Shown here: positions 9,084-17,265 of the stretch, piece by piece
How positions within the stretch are numbered: position 1 is the first letter of the stretch
Layout: each line of letters begins with the position of its first letter
NCBI GenBank assembly: GCA_036393295.1
Contig: DASWHF010000044.1
Span: 8,924 to 72,923 of the forward strand
Origin: DASWHF01 sp036393295
GTDB lineage: Bacteria > Pseudomonadota > Gammaproteobacteria > Acidiferrobacterales > UBA6901
Reading direction: 5' to 3'
Length of the DNA: 64,000 bases
Made by a program: the position numbers and the translations under genes
The notes under the pieces: model-generated
Databases searched by the model: none
Seen by the model: only the letters and a program-made list of their open reading frames with translations
Told to the model about the DNA's origin: nothing

Positions 9084-10448
9084 CTACTTGATCCAGACGG
9101 TCTTGGCGTTGACGAACTCGCGGATGCCGAGCACCGACAGCTCGCGCCCGTAGCCCGAGGCCTTGATGCCGCCGAACGGCAGGCGCGGGTCGCTCTTCAC
9201 CAGGCCGTTGACGAAGCTCGCGCCCGACTGCATGCGGCGCGCGAAGCGCTCGCCGCGCGCGCTGTCGCGCGTCCATACGCTGCCGCCGAGGCCGTAGCGG
9301 TGGTCGTTGGCGACCGCCAGCGCCTGGTCCTCGTCGCGCACGCGGATCACGATCGCCACCGGCCCGAACAGCTCCTCTTCGTAGGCGCGCATGCCGGGCC
9401 GCACCCGGTCGAGGATCGATACCTTATAGTAAACGCCGGGCCCCGGCAGCGGCTCGCAGCCGAGCGCCGCGACCGCGCCGGCGGCGATGCTGTCGCGTAC
9501 CTGGGCGTGCAACTCCGCGCGCAGGTCGGCGCGCGCCATCGGTCCGATCCGGGTTTCCTCGCGACCCGGGTCGCCCTGCTTGAGGGTCGCGGCCTTGCGC
9601 TGGAACAGCGCCAGGAACTGCTCGGCGATCGGCTCCACCAGGATGAAGCGCTTGGCGGCGATGCAGCTCTGGCCGCCGTTGAGGTAGCGCGACTGCACAC
9701 CGACGCTTGCCGCCTGCTCGAGGTCGGCGTCCTCCAGCACCACGAAGGCGTCCGAGCCGCCCAGCTCCAGCACGGTCTTCTTGATCGCCGCACCGGCCGC
9801 CGCCGCCACCTTGCGGCCGGCCGGCTCGCTGCCGGTCAGGGTCACGGCCTGGATGCGCGGATCGCCGATCAGCGCCTCGGCCTGCGCGCCTTCGATCAGC
9901 AGCGTGCGGAACACGTCGTCGGGGAAGCCGGCGCGCCGGAAGATGTCCTCGATGGCGAGCGCGCACTGCGGGACGTTCGAGGCGTGCTTGAGCAGCGCGG
10001 TGTTGCCGGCCATGAGGCCGGGCGCGGCGAAGCGGAACACCTGCCAGAACGGGAAGTTCCACGGCATCACCGCCAGCACGGTACCGAGCGGCAGCCAGGC
10101 CACGTAACTGCGGCCGGCGTCGGAGGCGATCGTCTCGTCGGCCAGGAAGCGCGCGCCGTGCCCGGCGTAGTGCTCGCAGGCCCAGGCGCACTTTTCGACT
10201 TCGGCGCGCGCCTCCTTCACGGGCTTGCCCATTTCGAGCGTCATGAGCCGCGCATAGTCGGCCTGGCGCTCGCGCAGCACCGCGGCGGCGTGCGACAAGA
10301 GACCGGCACGCGCCTCGAAACCGAGCGCCGCCCAGCCGGGCGTGGCGGCGTGCACCGCGGCCAGTATTCGCTCGATTTGACCCTGATCGAAGGGCGTGTA
10401 TTCCTTCACACGTTCGCCGGTGGCGGGGTTGATGCTCGCGATGGCCAT
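9084..10448 (-). CDS. sad: NAD(P)-dependent succinate-semialdehyde dehydrogenase, Sad/YneI type
   Basis: 454 residues, the short ALDH length characteristic of E. coli Sad (462) rather than GabD. The general base glutamate is in VLELGGSDAF and the nucleophilic cysteine in GGQSCIAAKRF. The PLGTVLAVMPWNFPFWQVFRF-type segment and the VTLTGSEPAGRKVAAAAG cofactor-loop segment match Sad closely. The start ATGGCC at 10448 aligns with the family N-terminus (SINPATGE). The substrate is inferred from family resemblance; other short-chain semialdehydes are possible. Confidence 0.85.
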   Translation of the reverse strand: MAIASINPATGERVKEYTPFDQGQIERILAAVHAATPGWAALGFEARAGLLSHAAAVLRERQADYARLMTLEMGKPVKEARAEVEKCAWACEHYAGHGARFLADETIASDAGRSYVAWLPLGTVLAVMPWNFPFWQVFRFAAPGLMAGNTALLKHASNVPQCALAIEDIFRRAGFPDDVFRTLLIEGAQAEALIGDPRIQAVTLTGSEPAGRKVAAAAGAAIKKTVLELGGSDAFVVLEDADLEQAASVGVQSRYLNGGQSCIAAKRFILVEPIAEQFLALFQRKAATLKQGDPGREETRIGPMARADLRAELHAQVRDSIAAGAVAALGCEPLPGPGVYYKVSILDRVRPGMRAYEEELFGPVAIVIRVRDEDQALAVANDHRYGLGGSVWTRDSARGERFARRMQSGASFVNGLVKSDPRLPFGGIKASGYGRELSVLGIREFVNAKTVWIK

Positions 10449-10507
10449 TGGTCGGGTTCCTCGTTCGGTTGCGCGGACGGATGGAACCGCAACCGCCGCG
10501 CGCAGAC

Positions 10508-10513
10508 TATAAT
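10508..10513 (+). promoter_or_regulatory. Consensus -10 box (TATAAT) immediately before slt
   Basis: A perfect TATAAT lies 7 bases before the slt ATG, in an otherwise very GC-rich context. Transcription would start at about 10520, giving an mRNA with essentially no leader. No clear -35 is seen at the right distance. Confidence 0.45.
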
Positions 10514-10520
10514 AGCGGTC

Positions 10521-12458
10521 ATGATGCCGCGTTTGCTCCGATATTTCATCCCGGTGGTTGTCGCCGGCGCGCTCGCCGCACCGGCGCTCGCGGCCGCCGA
10601 TCTCGAGCAGCAGCGCCGCGATTACCTCGCGGCGCAGGCCGCGCTGCGCGCCGGCGATTTGGCGCGCTTCCGTCAAGTGCGCCCGAAGCTCGACGACTAC
10701 CTGCTGCGCGGGATGCTCGACTACGAATTCCTCAAGGACCGTGTCGCCGCCACGCCGCCCAAGGTGCTGCGCGAGTTTCTCGCCGAACACGCCGAACTCC
10801 CGGCCAGCCAGGCCTTGCGTACCCGCTGGCTGGAACATCTGGCCCGCACCCAGGACTGGGAAAACTTCTTCCGCGAGTATCGCGACGTGCCGGACGATTC
10901 GCCGCTCAACTGCACGCGTTTACGCTATCTGCTGAGCGTCAGCACGGACCGGGAAGGCCTGTTGACCGAGGTTGACCGCCTGTGGTCGACCGGCAACCGC
11001 CTGCCGGACGCCTGCGAGCCGGTGTTTTCAGTGTGGCGCAAGGCCGGCCACATGACCAACGAGCGGCTGTGGGAACGCATCGGCCTGGCGATCGAGCAGC
11101 GCAATCTGAGCCTGGCCGGGCACCTCGGGACCTATCTGGAGGAGCGCGACCGGGCGTGGCTGCAGCGCTGGCTGGCCATGCACCGCAATCCCGCCGCCGG
11201 GCTGCGCGACATCCGCTATCCGGTCGAGACGCCGGTGGCGCGCCAGATCGTGCGGCACGGCGTGGTGCGCCTGGCCTTCAACGATCCGGAAGAGGCGATG
11301 CGCGTCTGGACGACGCTGCAGGAGAAATACGAATTCTTCGGCGAGGACGAGAGTTACGTGCTGCGCTTCGTCGGGCTGCTCGCCGCCCAGCGCCATCTGC
11401 CGCAGGCGGTGGAATGGCTGTCGGCGGTACCGGCCGACGCCAACGACGCCAACCTGCGCCATTGGCGGGTACGCGCGGCGCTGCGCGCCGGCCAGTGGCG
11501 CACGGGCCTGCGCTTCCTGTCGGCGCTGACCCAGGAGGAGCAGGGCCAGAGCGAGTGGCGCTACTGGAAGGCGCGCCTGCTCGAGCAGATCGGCGAGGCG
11601 CCGGCGGCGCGCGCGCTCTACAACGAGGTGGCGCGCGAGCGCAGCTACTACGGCTTCCTCGCCGCCGACCGGCTCGGCATGGACTATGCCATGCAGCACG
11701 TCAGCATCGAGCCGACCCCGGCGGAGGTCGGCACCATGCTGGCGCGTCCCGGCATCCAGGTCGCCCGCGAGCTCTACACCCTCGGCGAGATCATGGACGC
11801 GCGCCGCCAGTGGGCCTGGACCACGCGCGCGATGAACAACCGCCAGCTGCAGGTGGCGGCGGTGCTGGCGCGCGAGTGGGGCTGGCACGACCGCGCCATC
11901 CTGACGGTCGCCAAGAGCGATCACCTGGACGACCTCGAGCTGCGTTTCCCGATCCTGTACCGCGACATCGTCGAGGCCACCGCCGAGCGCAACAACATCG
12001 ACCCGAGCTGGGTGTACGGCGTGCTGCGCCAGGAGAGCGCCTTCGTGACCGACGCGCGTTCGCCGGCCGGCGCGCTCGGGCTCATGCAGCTCATGCCGCA
12101 GACCGGCCGCCAGGCCGGCAGGCGCATCAAGCTGACGGTGCGCAGCAACAGCGCGATCCTCGACATCGAGAACAATCTGCGTCTCGGCGCGAGTTACCTG
12201 CGCACCGTGCTGGACGTCAACCGGGGCAATCAGGTGCTGGCCACCGCCGCCTACAACGCCGGGCCGAACCGCGTGCGCGGCTGGCTGCCCGCGACCGACG
12301 GCCTGCCGGCCGATGCCTGGGTGGAGTCCATCCCGTACACCGAGACGCGCAACTACGTCAAGAACGTCCTGGGCTTCACCGCCGTCTACGACTATCGACT
12401 CGGCGTCGGCCCGACGCGCCTCGTGGACCGCATGGTCGATATCGCACCGTCGCCCTGA
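10521..12458 (+). CDS. slt: Soluble lytic murein transglycosylase
   Basis: 645 residues, the length of Slt70. It has a signal peptide (LLRYFIPVVVAGALAAPALA), a long alpha-superhelical domain made of about 450 residues of helical repeats, and a C-terminal lysozyme-like domain. The catalytic glutamate lies in VLRQESAFVTDARSPAGALG, followed by GLMQLMPQTG and the YNAGPNRVRGWL motif. The periplasmic enzyme cleaves peptidoglycan with formation of 1,6-anhydro-muramyl products. The upstream sequence lacks a convincing Shine-Dalgarno. Confidence 0.93.
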   Translation: MMPRLLRYFIPVVVAGALAAPALAAADLEQQRRDYLAAQAALRAGDLARFRQVRPKLDDYLLRGMLDYEFLKDRVAATPPKVLREFLAEHAELPASQALRTRWLEHLARTQDWENFFREYRDVPDDSPLNCTRLRYLLSVSTDREGLLTEVDRLWSTGNRLPDACEPVFSVWRKAGHMTNERLWERIGLAIEQRNLSLAGHLGTYLEERDRAWLQRWLAMHRNPAAGLRDIRYPVETPVARQIVRHGVVRLAFNDPEEAMRVWTTLQEKYEFFGEDESYVLRFVGLLAAQRHLPQAVEWLSAVPADANDANLRHWRVRAALRAGQWRTGLRFLSALTQEEQGQSEWRYWKARLLEQIGEAPAARALYNEVARERSYYGFLAADRLGMDYAMQHVSIEPTPAEVGTMLARPGIQVARELYTLGEIMDARRQWAWTTRAMNNRQLQVAAVLAREWGWHDRAILTVAKSDHLDDLELRFPILYRDIVEATAERNNIDPSWVYGVLRQESAFVTDARSPAGALGLMQLMPQTGRQAGRRIKLTVRSNSAILDIENNLRLGASYLRTVLDVNRGNQVLATAAYNAGPNRVRGWLPATDGLPADAWVESIPYTETRNYVKNVLGFTAVYDYRLGVGPTRLVDRMVDIAPSP

Positions 12459-12551
12459 GCAATCCGCCGCCGCGCGTGTTGACTGGGCCGCCCCGCCTGG
12501 ACACAATCCCAGGCCAGCCCGCGCGCTCGCGCAAATCCGGAGATTGCAGCC

Positions 12552-13511
12552 ATGGCCCTCCAGCGCAACATCGTCATGCTCGGCGGCACCGGCTTTGTCG
12601 GCCGGCATATCGCCGAGCGGTTGTCGGCCGCCGGACACCGCGTCAAGATCATCACCCGCCGGCGCGAGCGCCATCGCGACCTGCTGGTGCTCCCGACCGT
12701 GACCCTGGTCGAGGGCAGCGTCTACAACGACGTCCTGCTCAATCGCGAGCTCGCCGGCCAGGACGCCGTGATCAACCTCGTCGGCATCCTCAACGAGGCC
12801 GGGCGCGACGGTCGCGGGTTCGAGCGCGTGCACGCCGAGCTGCCGGCCAGGGTCGTGCAGGTCTGCCGCAAGCACGGCGTGCGCCGGTTGTTGCACATGA
12901 GCGCGCTCAACGCGGCGCCGACCGCGCCGAGTCACTATCTGCGCAGCAAGGCGCGTGGCGAGGCGCTGGTGATGGAGGCCGAGAGCCCGGCGCTGCATGT
13001 GACGGCGTTCCGGCCCTCGGTGATCTTCGGTCCCGGCGACAGCTTCACCAACCGCTTCGCCAGGCTGCTGCGTCTCACGCCGCTGGCGTTCCCGCTTGCC
13101 TGCCCGCACTCGCGTTTCCAGCCGCTCTACGTCGAGGACGTGGCGCGCGCCTTCGTGACCGCGCTCGACATGAGCGCCAGCCACGGCCGGAGTTACGATC
13201 TGTGCGGCCCCAAGGTCTATACGCTCGAGGAGCTGGTCCGGTATCTCGCGGCGCTGATCGGCACGCGGCGCTGGATCGTGCCGCTCGGCGACCGGCTGTC
13301 GCGGCTGCAGGCCGCGGTGCTGCAGTTCGCGCCGGGCAAGCCCTTCACGCTCGACAACTACCGTTCCTTGAGCGTCGCCAGCGTCTGCCGCGGGGAGCCC
13401 CCGGCCGAGCTCGGCATCCGGCCGCGGCCGCTCGAGGATATCGTTCCGACCTATCTCGGCCCGCGTGCGGAGCGCAATCCCGACGACTACCGCCGTACCG
13501 CGCTGCGCTAG
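12552..13511 (+). CDS. NAD(P)-binding NDUFA9-like atypical SDR protein
   Basis: 319 residues. The N-terminus carries the NAD(P)-binding glycine motif NIVMLGGTGFVGRHIAERL. The remainder follows the bacterial NDUFA9-like / atypical short-chain dehydrogenase group: INLVGILNE, HMSALNA and FRPSVIFGPGDSFTN, with SHYLRSKARGEALV in place of the usual YxxxK. It may act in quinone or complex I assembly, or as a general NAD(P)-dependent epimerase-like enzyme; the substrate is unknown. It follows slt by 93 bases. Confidence 0.75.
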   Translation: MALQRNIVMLGGTGFVGRHIAERLSAAGHRVKIITRRRERHRDLLVLPTVTLVEGSVYNDVLLNRELAGQDAVINLVGILNEAGRDGRGFERVHAELPARVVQVCRKHGVRRLLHMSALNAAPTAPSHYLRSKARGEALVMEAESPALHVTAFRPSVIFGPGDSFTNRFARLLRLTPLAFPLACPHSRFQPLYVEDVARAFVTALDMSASHGRSYDLCGPKVYTLEELVRYLAALIGTRRWIVPLGDRLSRLQAAVLQFAPGKPFTLDNYRSLSVASVCRGEPPAELGIRPRPLEDIVPTYLGPRAERNPDDYRRTALR

Positions 13512-13746
13512 GGACGCTCCCTGGGCCGGGTTGGACGGGTTCTAAGCCGGGTTCCGTAAGCCGCACAAGTCCGCTCGCCCGCGATGGCTGGCGGATTTCC
13601 CCGGATCAACGGTCGCCCCCAACCCCGCCGACCGGCTTTTTCTCGCCAATACTGAATGTTACCGATTCCGGCAGGGATCCGCCGGGGGGCGTGGGTGTGA
13701 ACCAGCCGCGCGACACGACAGCAGGGATCATTCGAAGGAGCCAAGC

Positions 13747-14013
13747 ATGAATCTGTTCGTGGGTAATTTGTCGTCCGCGGTGCAGCCGGCCGACCTGCAG
13801 CACATGTTCGCAGGCATGGGACAGATACTCTACGCGAAGCTCGCCGCGGCCGACGCCGCGGGCGAGGCCGGCTATGCCTACGTCTACGTGCCGAACGACG
13901 AGCAGGCGCGCAGCGCCGTCGCCTCGCTGGACGGCACGGAGCTGAAAGGTGCGCGGCTGCGGGTCAGCCCGTTGAGCGAACGCCCGGGCGTGATCGGTGG
14001 CGCCAGGCGCTGA
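13747..14013 (+). CDS. RNA-binding protein with a single RRM domain
   Basis: 88 residues consisting of one RNA recognition motif. RNP2 is LFVGNL at residues 3-8 and RNP1 is the GYAYVYV region around residue 43, with the usual beta-alpha-beta spacing and the SLDGTELKGARLRVSPL end. AAGGAG lies 8 bases before the ATG, and a strong terminator follows, so it is an independent small transcription unit. Such single-RRM proteins are thought to bind RNA in stress or cold responses, but this role is inferred. Confidence 0.85.
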   Translation: MNLFVGNLSSAVQPADLQHMFAGMGQILYAKLAAADAAGEAGYAYVYVPNDEQARSAVASLDGTELKGARLRVSPLSERPGVIGGARR

Positions 14014-14036
14014 AGAATCAGGTTGTGGTGCAGGAC

Positions 14037-14069
14037 CCACTGCCCGCGCAAGCGGGCAGTGGCGTTTTT
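14037..14069 (+). terminator. Rho-independent terminator after the RRM gene
   Basis: Perfect 11-bp arms (CCACTGCCCGC / GCGGGCAGTGG) enclose a GCAA tetraloop and are followed by CG and five T residues. It lies 24 bases after the RRM stop and faces the convergent aminopeptidase gene. Confidence 0.88.
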
Positions 14070-14112
14070 GGGGTCGCGCCTCACGGCCCGGGCAGGGTGT
14101 TGGCCTGATGGA

Positions 14113-15249
14113 TCAGGAGTTCGTCGTGGCGGCGCCGGCGACGCGGCCGATCAGCGACCGGAGCGCGACGCGACGCCGCTCGCCGGAGAGGCGGCCGATG
14201 CGCAGCGCATCGCGATAGAAGGCCTTGAGATCGCCGGCGTGCTCTTCCAGCAGCGCCTGGAAGGCCGGCAGGTACTGGTGGTAGATGCCGACCGACGCCA
14301 GGTGGGCGTTGTTGAGCGGACGGCCGAACCACTGGTCGTAACCGTCGTAGCCGCCCCATTCCTCGCGCAGCAGCGCGTACTCCTCGCGCAGGCCCGCGAA
14401 GATCTGCTGCTTCCCGGCGCGTTGTTCGCCGGCGCCGCGCGCCGAGGCGTACAGCGCTTCCAGCCGCGCGCGGGCACGCCCCAACAGCTCGACGAATTGT
14501 TCGTGACGCTGCTTGCCGGCGAGATACTCTTCGAGCTGCCGCGCCATGTCGAGGGTTTCGCACTCCGGGCAGGCGTAGCGGTCCGGATCGCGGCTCAGCC
14601 AGCGGCGCGCGCCCTCCAGCTCGACGGCCATGGCGAAGGACTCGTTGAAGGCGGTGTCGTCGCGCACGTAGAGGCGCTGGTGGGCGAGCTCGTGGAAGAT
14701 CAAGCCGGCGATGCTCGCCTCGGAGCGCCGCAGCACGCTGTTGAACACCGGGTCGCGGAACCAGCCGAGCGTCGAATAGGCGTTGACGCCGGCCACGTAG
14801 ACGTCGTAGCCCTCGCGCGCGAGCGCGGCGGCGTACTCCTCCGCGCTGGCCTGGTCGAAGTATCCGCGGTAGGTCACGCAGCCGGCCACCGGAAAGCACC
14901 ATTGCTTGGGCTTGAGCGACAGCTCCGGCGTGGCGTAGACGTTCCACACGACATAAGGGCGGCCGAGGTCGGCATAGTGGGTGTAGCTGCCGTTGTCGGG
15001 AAGGTGCAGCTCGTCGATGGCGAAGCTGCGGATGCGCTGGATGGCGGCGAGCCGCGCCCGGATCTCGGCCGGGGTCGCGGGATCGTGCAGCACGCGCTCG
15101 ATCGGCTGGGCGCGCGACAGGACCCGCATCTGGCCGCCGACGCTCTGGGCGTAGTAGCCCAGCGTGGCGCAGCCGCCGACGATGAGGGTCGACAGGCCGA
15201 GCAGGGTGAGCACGGCCGGAACGACCAGTTGGTTCGCGCGTAGCGTCAT
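14113..15249 (-). CDS. Predicted zinc aminopeptidase lipoprotein (Aminopep/PF10023 family)
   Basis: 378 residues with a lipoprotein signal: hydrophobic stretch then lipobox LIVGGC, cysteine at about residue 27. The body has FHELAHQRLYV, an HExxH zinc motif, with FNESFAMAVE about 20 residues later providing a candidate third ligand, which is the layout of the predicted aminopeptidase family. It is probably anchored in the envelope. It is divergent from cca, with only 36 bases between the start codons. Confidence 0.82.
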   Translation of the reverse strand: MTLRANQLVVPAVLTLLGLSTLIVGGCATLGYYAQSVGGQMRVLSRAQPIERVLHDPATPAEIRARLAAIQRIRSFAIDELHLPDNGSYTHYADLGRPYVVWNVYATPELSLKPKQWCFPVAGCVTYRGYFDQASAEEYAAALAREGYDVYVAGVNAYSTLGWFRDPVFNSVLRRSEASIAGLIFHELAHQRLYVRDDTAFNESFAMAVELEGARRWLSRDPDRYACPECETLDMARQLEEYLAGKQRHEQFVELLGRARARLEALYASARGAGEQRAGKQQIFAGLREEYALLREEWGGYDGYDQWFGRPLNNAHLASVGIYHQYLPAFQALLEEHAGDLKAFYRDALRIGRLSGERRRVALRSLIGRVAGAATTNS

Positions 15250-15250
15250 A

Positions 15251-15279
15251 TTGGTTCAAGCACCCCTACTCAGTAGTAT
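15251..15279 (+). promoter_or_regulatory. Predicted promoter of cca (possibly leaderless transcript)
   Basis: TTGGTT at 15251-15256, 17-base spacer, TAGTAT at 15274-15279. The expected start of transcription, seven bases past the -10 box, falls on the A of the cca ATG at 15286, and no Shine-Dalgarno is present. Confidence 0.5.
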
Positions 15280-15285
15280 AGACAC

Positions 15286-16515
15286 ATGAAGACCTACCTG
15301 GTGGGCGGCGCGGTGCGCGACAAACTGCTCGGAATTCCGGTCCAGGACCGGGATTACGTGGTGGTGGGCGCGACGCCGGAGGACATGACGGCGCGCGGCT
15401 TCAAGCCGGTCGGCGCGGATTTCCCGGTGTTCCTGCATCCCGAGACCAAGGAGGAGTACGCGCTTGCCCGCACCGAGCGCAAGTCCGGGCGCGGCTACAA
15501 GGGCTTCACGGTCTACGCCACCCCCGACGTGACGCTCGAGGACGACCTCAGGCGCCGCGACCTCACCATCAACGCCATGGCCGAGGACGAGAGTGGCCGG
15601 CTCATCGACCCGTTCGGCGGCGCCGAGGACCTGCGCAACGGCCTGCTGCGCCACGTGTCGCCGGCCTTCGCCGAGGACCCGGTGCGCATCCTGCGGGTCG
15701 CGCGTTTCGCCGCGCGCTATGCCAAGTGGGGCTTCCGGGTCGCACACGGCACCCGGGCGCTGATGCAGCGCATGGTCGAGAACGGCGAGGTCGATGCGCT
15801 GGTTCCGGAACGGGTCTGGGCGGAGCTGGAGCGCGCGCTCGGCGAGGACCGCCCGTCGGTGTTCTTCAAGGTGCTGCGCGGCTGCGGCGCGCTGGCGCGG
15901 CTGTTCCCGGAGATCGACGCCCTGTACGGCGTGCCGCAGCCGGAGAACCATCATCCGGAGATGGACACCGGCGTGCACGCCATGATGGTGCTGGAGGCGG
16001 CGGCGCGGCTCACGTCCGACACGCGCGTGCGTTTCGCCGCGCTGGTGCACGACCTCGGCAAGGGCCGCACGCCCGAATCGGAGTGGCCGCGCCATATCGG
16101 CCACGAGGAGCAGGGCGTGGTGCTGGTGCAGGACCTGTGCCGGCGCCTGCGCGTGCCGAACGACTACCGCGATCTCGGCGTGCTCACGGCGCGCTTCCAT
16201 GCGCACTGCCACCGCGCCGCCGAATTGAAGCCTACGACCCTGCTCGAGCTGCTCGAGGCGCTCGATGCCTTCCGCCGGCCGGAACGCGTCGGGCAGTTCC
16301 TGCTGGCCTGCGAGGCCGACGCGCGCGGTCGCAGCGGCCATGCCGATGCGGCCTATCCGCAGGCCGGGATCGTGCGGCGCGCGTTCGCGGCCGCCGCCGC
16401 GGTCGATCCCAAGCTCATCGCCGCCACCGGCGTGAGCGGCCCGGAGATCGGCGCGCGCCTGCGCGCGCAGCGCATCGCCGCGATCCGCGCCGCCGCGGGC
16501 GACGCTGGCGATTAG
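15286..16515 (+). CDS. cca: Multifunctional CCA-adding tRNA nucleotidyltransferase
   Basis: 409 residues, matching the gammaproteobacterial class II enzyme. The N-terminus has YLVGGAVRDKLLG and the catalytic DRDYVVVG region, followed by the RRDLTINAMAED motif and the ENHHPEMDTGVHAM HD-domain segment with ALVHDLGKG, giving the extra phosphohydrolase activities. It adds or repairs the 3'-CCA end of tRNAs. The TAG stop is part of the left end of a repeat element that fills the space to the next gene. Confidence 0.94.
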   Translation: MKTYLVGGAVRDKLLGIPVQDRDYVVVGATPEDMTARGFKPVGADFPVFLHPETKEEYALARTERKSGRGYKGFTVYATPDVTLEDDLRRRDLTINAMAEDESGRLIDPFGGAEDLRNGLLRHVSPAFAEDPVRILRVARFAARYAKWGFRVAHGTRALMQRMVENGEVDALVPERVWAELERALGEDRPSVFFKVLRGCGALARLFPEIDALYGVPQPENHHPEMDTGVHAMMVLEAAARLTSDTRVRFAALVHDLGKGRTPESEWPRHIGHEEQGVVLVQDLCRRLRVPNDYRDLGVLTARFHAHCHRAAELKPTTLLELLEALDAFRRPERVGQFLLACEADARGRSGHADAAYPQAGIVRRAFAAAAAVDPKLIAATGVSGPEIGARLRAQRIAAIRAAAGDAGD

Positions 16516-16628
16516 CCACGGGGGTCACGGGGAAGTGAAGATGTACCGGGCACACGCGGCAAACGCCGTGCGCGGGTTTTGCCGGACATTGATTTTCCCC
16601 GTGCTCCCCGTGACCCCCGTGGCCAATT
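16512..16628 (+). repeat. Intergenic CACGGGG inverted-repeat element, copy A
   Basis: About 117 bp. The left end TTAGCCACGGGGGTCACGGG is mirrored on the right by ...GTGACCCCCGTGGCCAA, with an internal region of about 60 bp. The same architecture recurs at 22821-22942 and 35973-36096. No coding content. Confidence 0.8.
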
Positions 16629-16655
16629 CAGTTCAACCGGTTTGGGAGACGGCGA

Positions 16656-17201
16656 TTAGCGCGCCGAGCGGCTCCAGCGCCAGGCGAGCCAGGCGGCGCA
16701 GGCCAGCATCCCCAGCCACCCGATCTGGCGGACCGCGGCCGCCAGCGACGTATCGGCGTGCAAGGCGCCCCAGCGGCCGAGGATATTCGTCCAGTCGTGC
16801 TCGCCGCCGCCGACCAGCGGCAGCAGCTGGGCGCGCGCATCGGCCATGTAACGCGCGATGTTCAGGAAATTCTCGAACAACCACACGCCGGCGGCCGCGG
16901 CGCCGATCGGCGCGCGCCGCGACCAGAAGGTCAGCAGCGCGACGACCGGGAAGACCAGCTGGCCGAGCGTGCCGCCGTACAGCGCGGCGGTGGGTCCGAG
17001 CACGCGGAAGAACAGGTGGCCGGCCTCGTGGAAGGCGAGGTTGGCGTGGTCGAGCAGCGGCACGAAGCCGTCGTCGTTGGTCTTGATCACATAGAAGAGC
17101 GTCAGCAGTCCCATGCCGAAGACGCCCGCGGCCGCCCCCGACACGTCGGCCCAGGGCCGGGCGCGGATTTCGCGCCAGTATTCGATGATCTGCATGATCA
17201 T
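16656..17201 (-). CDS. Membrane protein with HExxH zinc-protease-like motif
   Basis: 181 residues with four or five hydrophobic segments. A FHEAGHLFFRVLG stretch near residue 58 contains HEAGH at the edge of a membrane segment, as in M50-type intramembrane metalloproteases. No second ligand motif (such as NxxPxxxLDG) is recognisable, so proteolytic activity is uncertain. ATGs at 17201 and 17195 are both possible. It follows the MidA-like gene by 64 bases on the same strand. I do not recognise a named gene. Confidence 0.65.
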   Translation of the reverse strand: MIMQIIEYWREIRARPWADVSGAAAGVFGMGLLTLFYVIKTNDDGFVPLLDHANLAFHEAGHLFFRVLGPTAALYGGTLGQLVFPVVALLTFWSRRAPIGAAAAGVWLFENFLNIARYMADARAQLLPLVGGGEHDWTNILGRWGALHADTSLAAAVRQIGWLGMLACAAWLAWRWSRSAR

Positions 17202-17265
17202 TGCGGCTGTCTCCGGCCGGTTCGTGCGTGCCAGTTCCAATGGTAGCCGCGGCGCGCGCGGCGGC

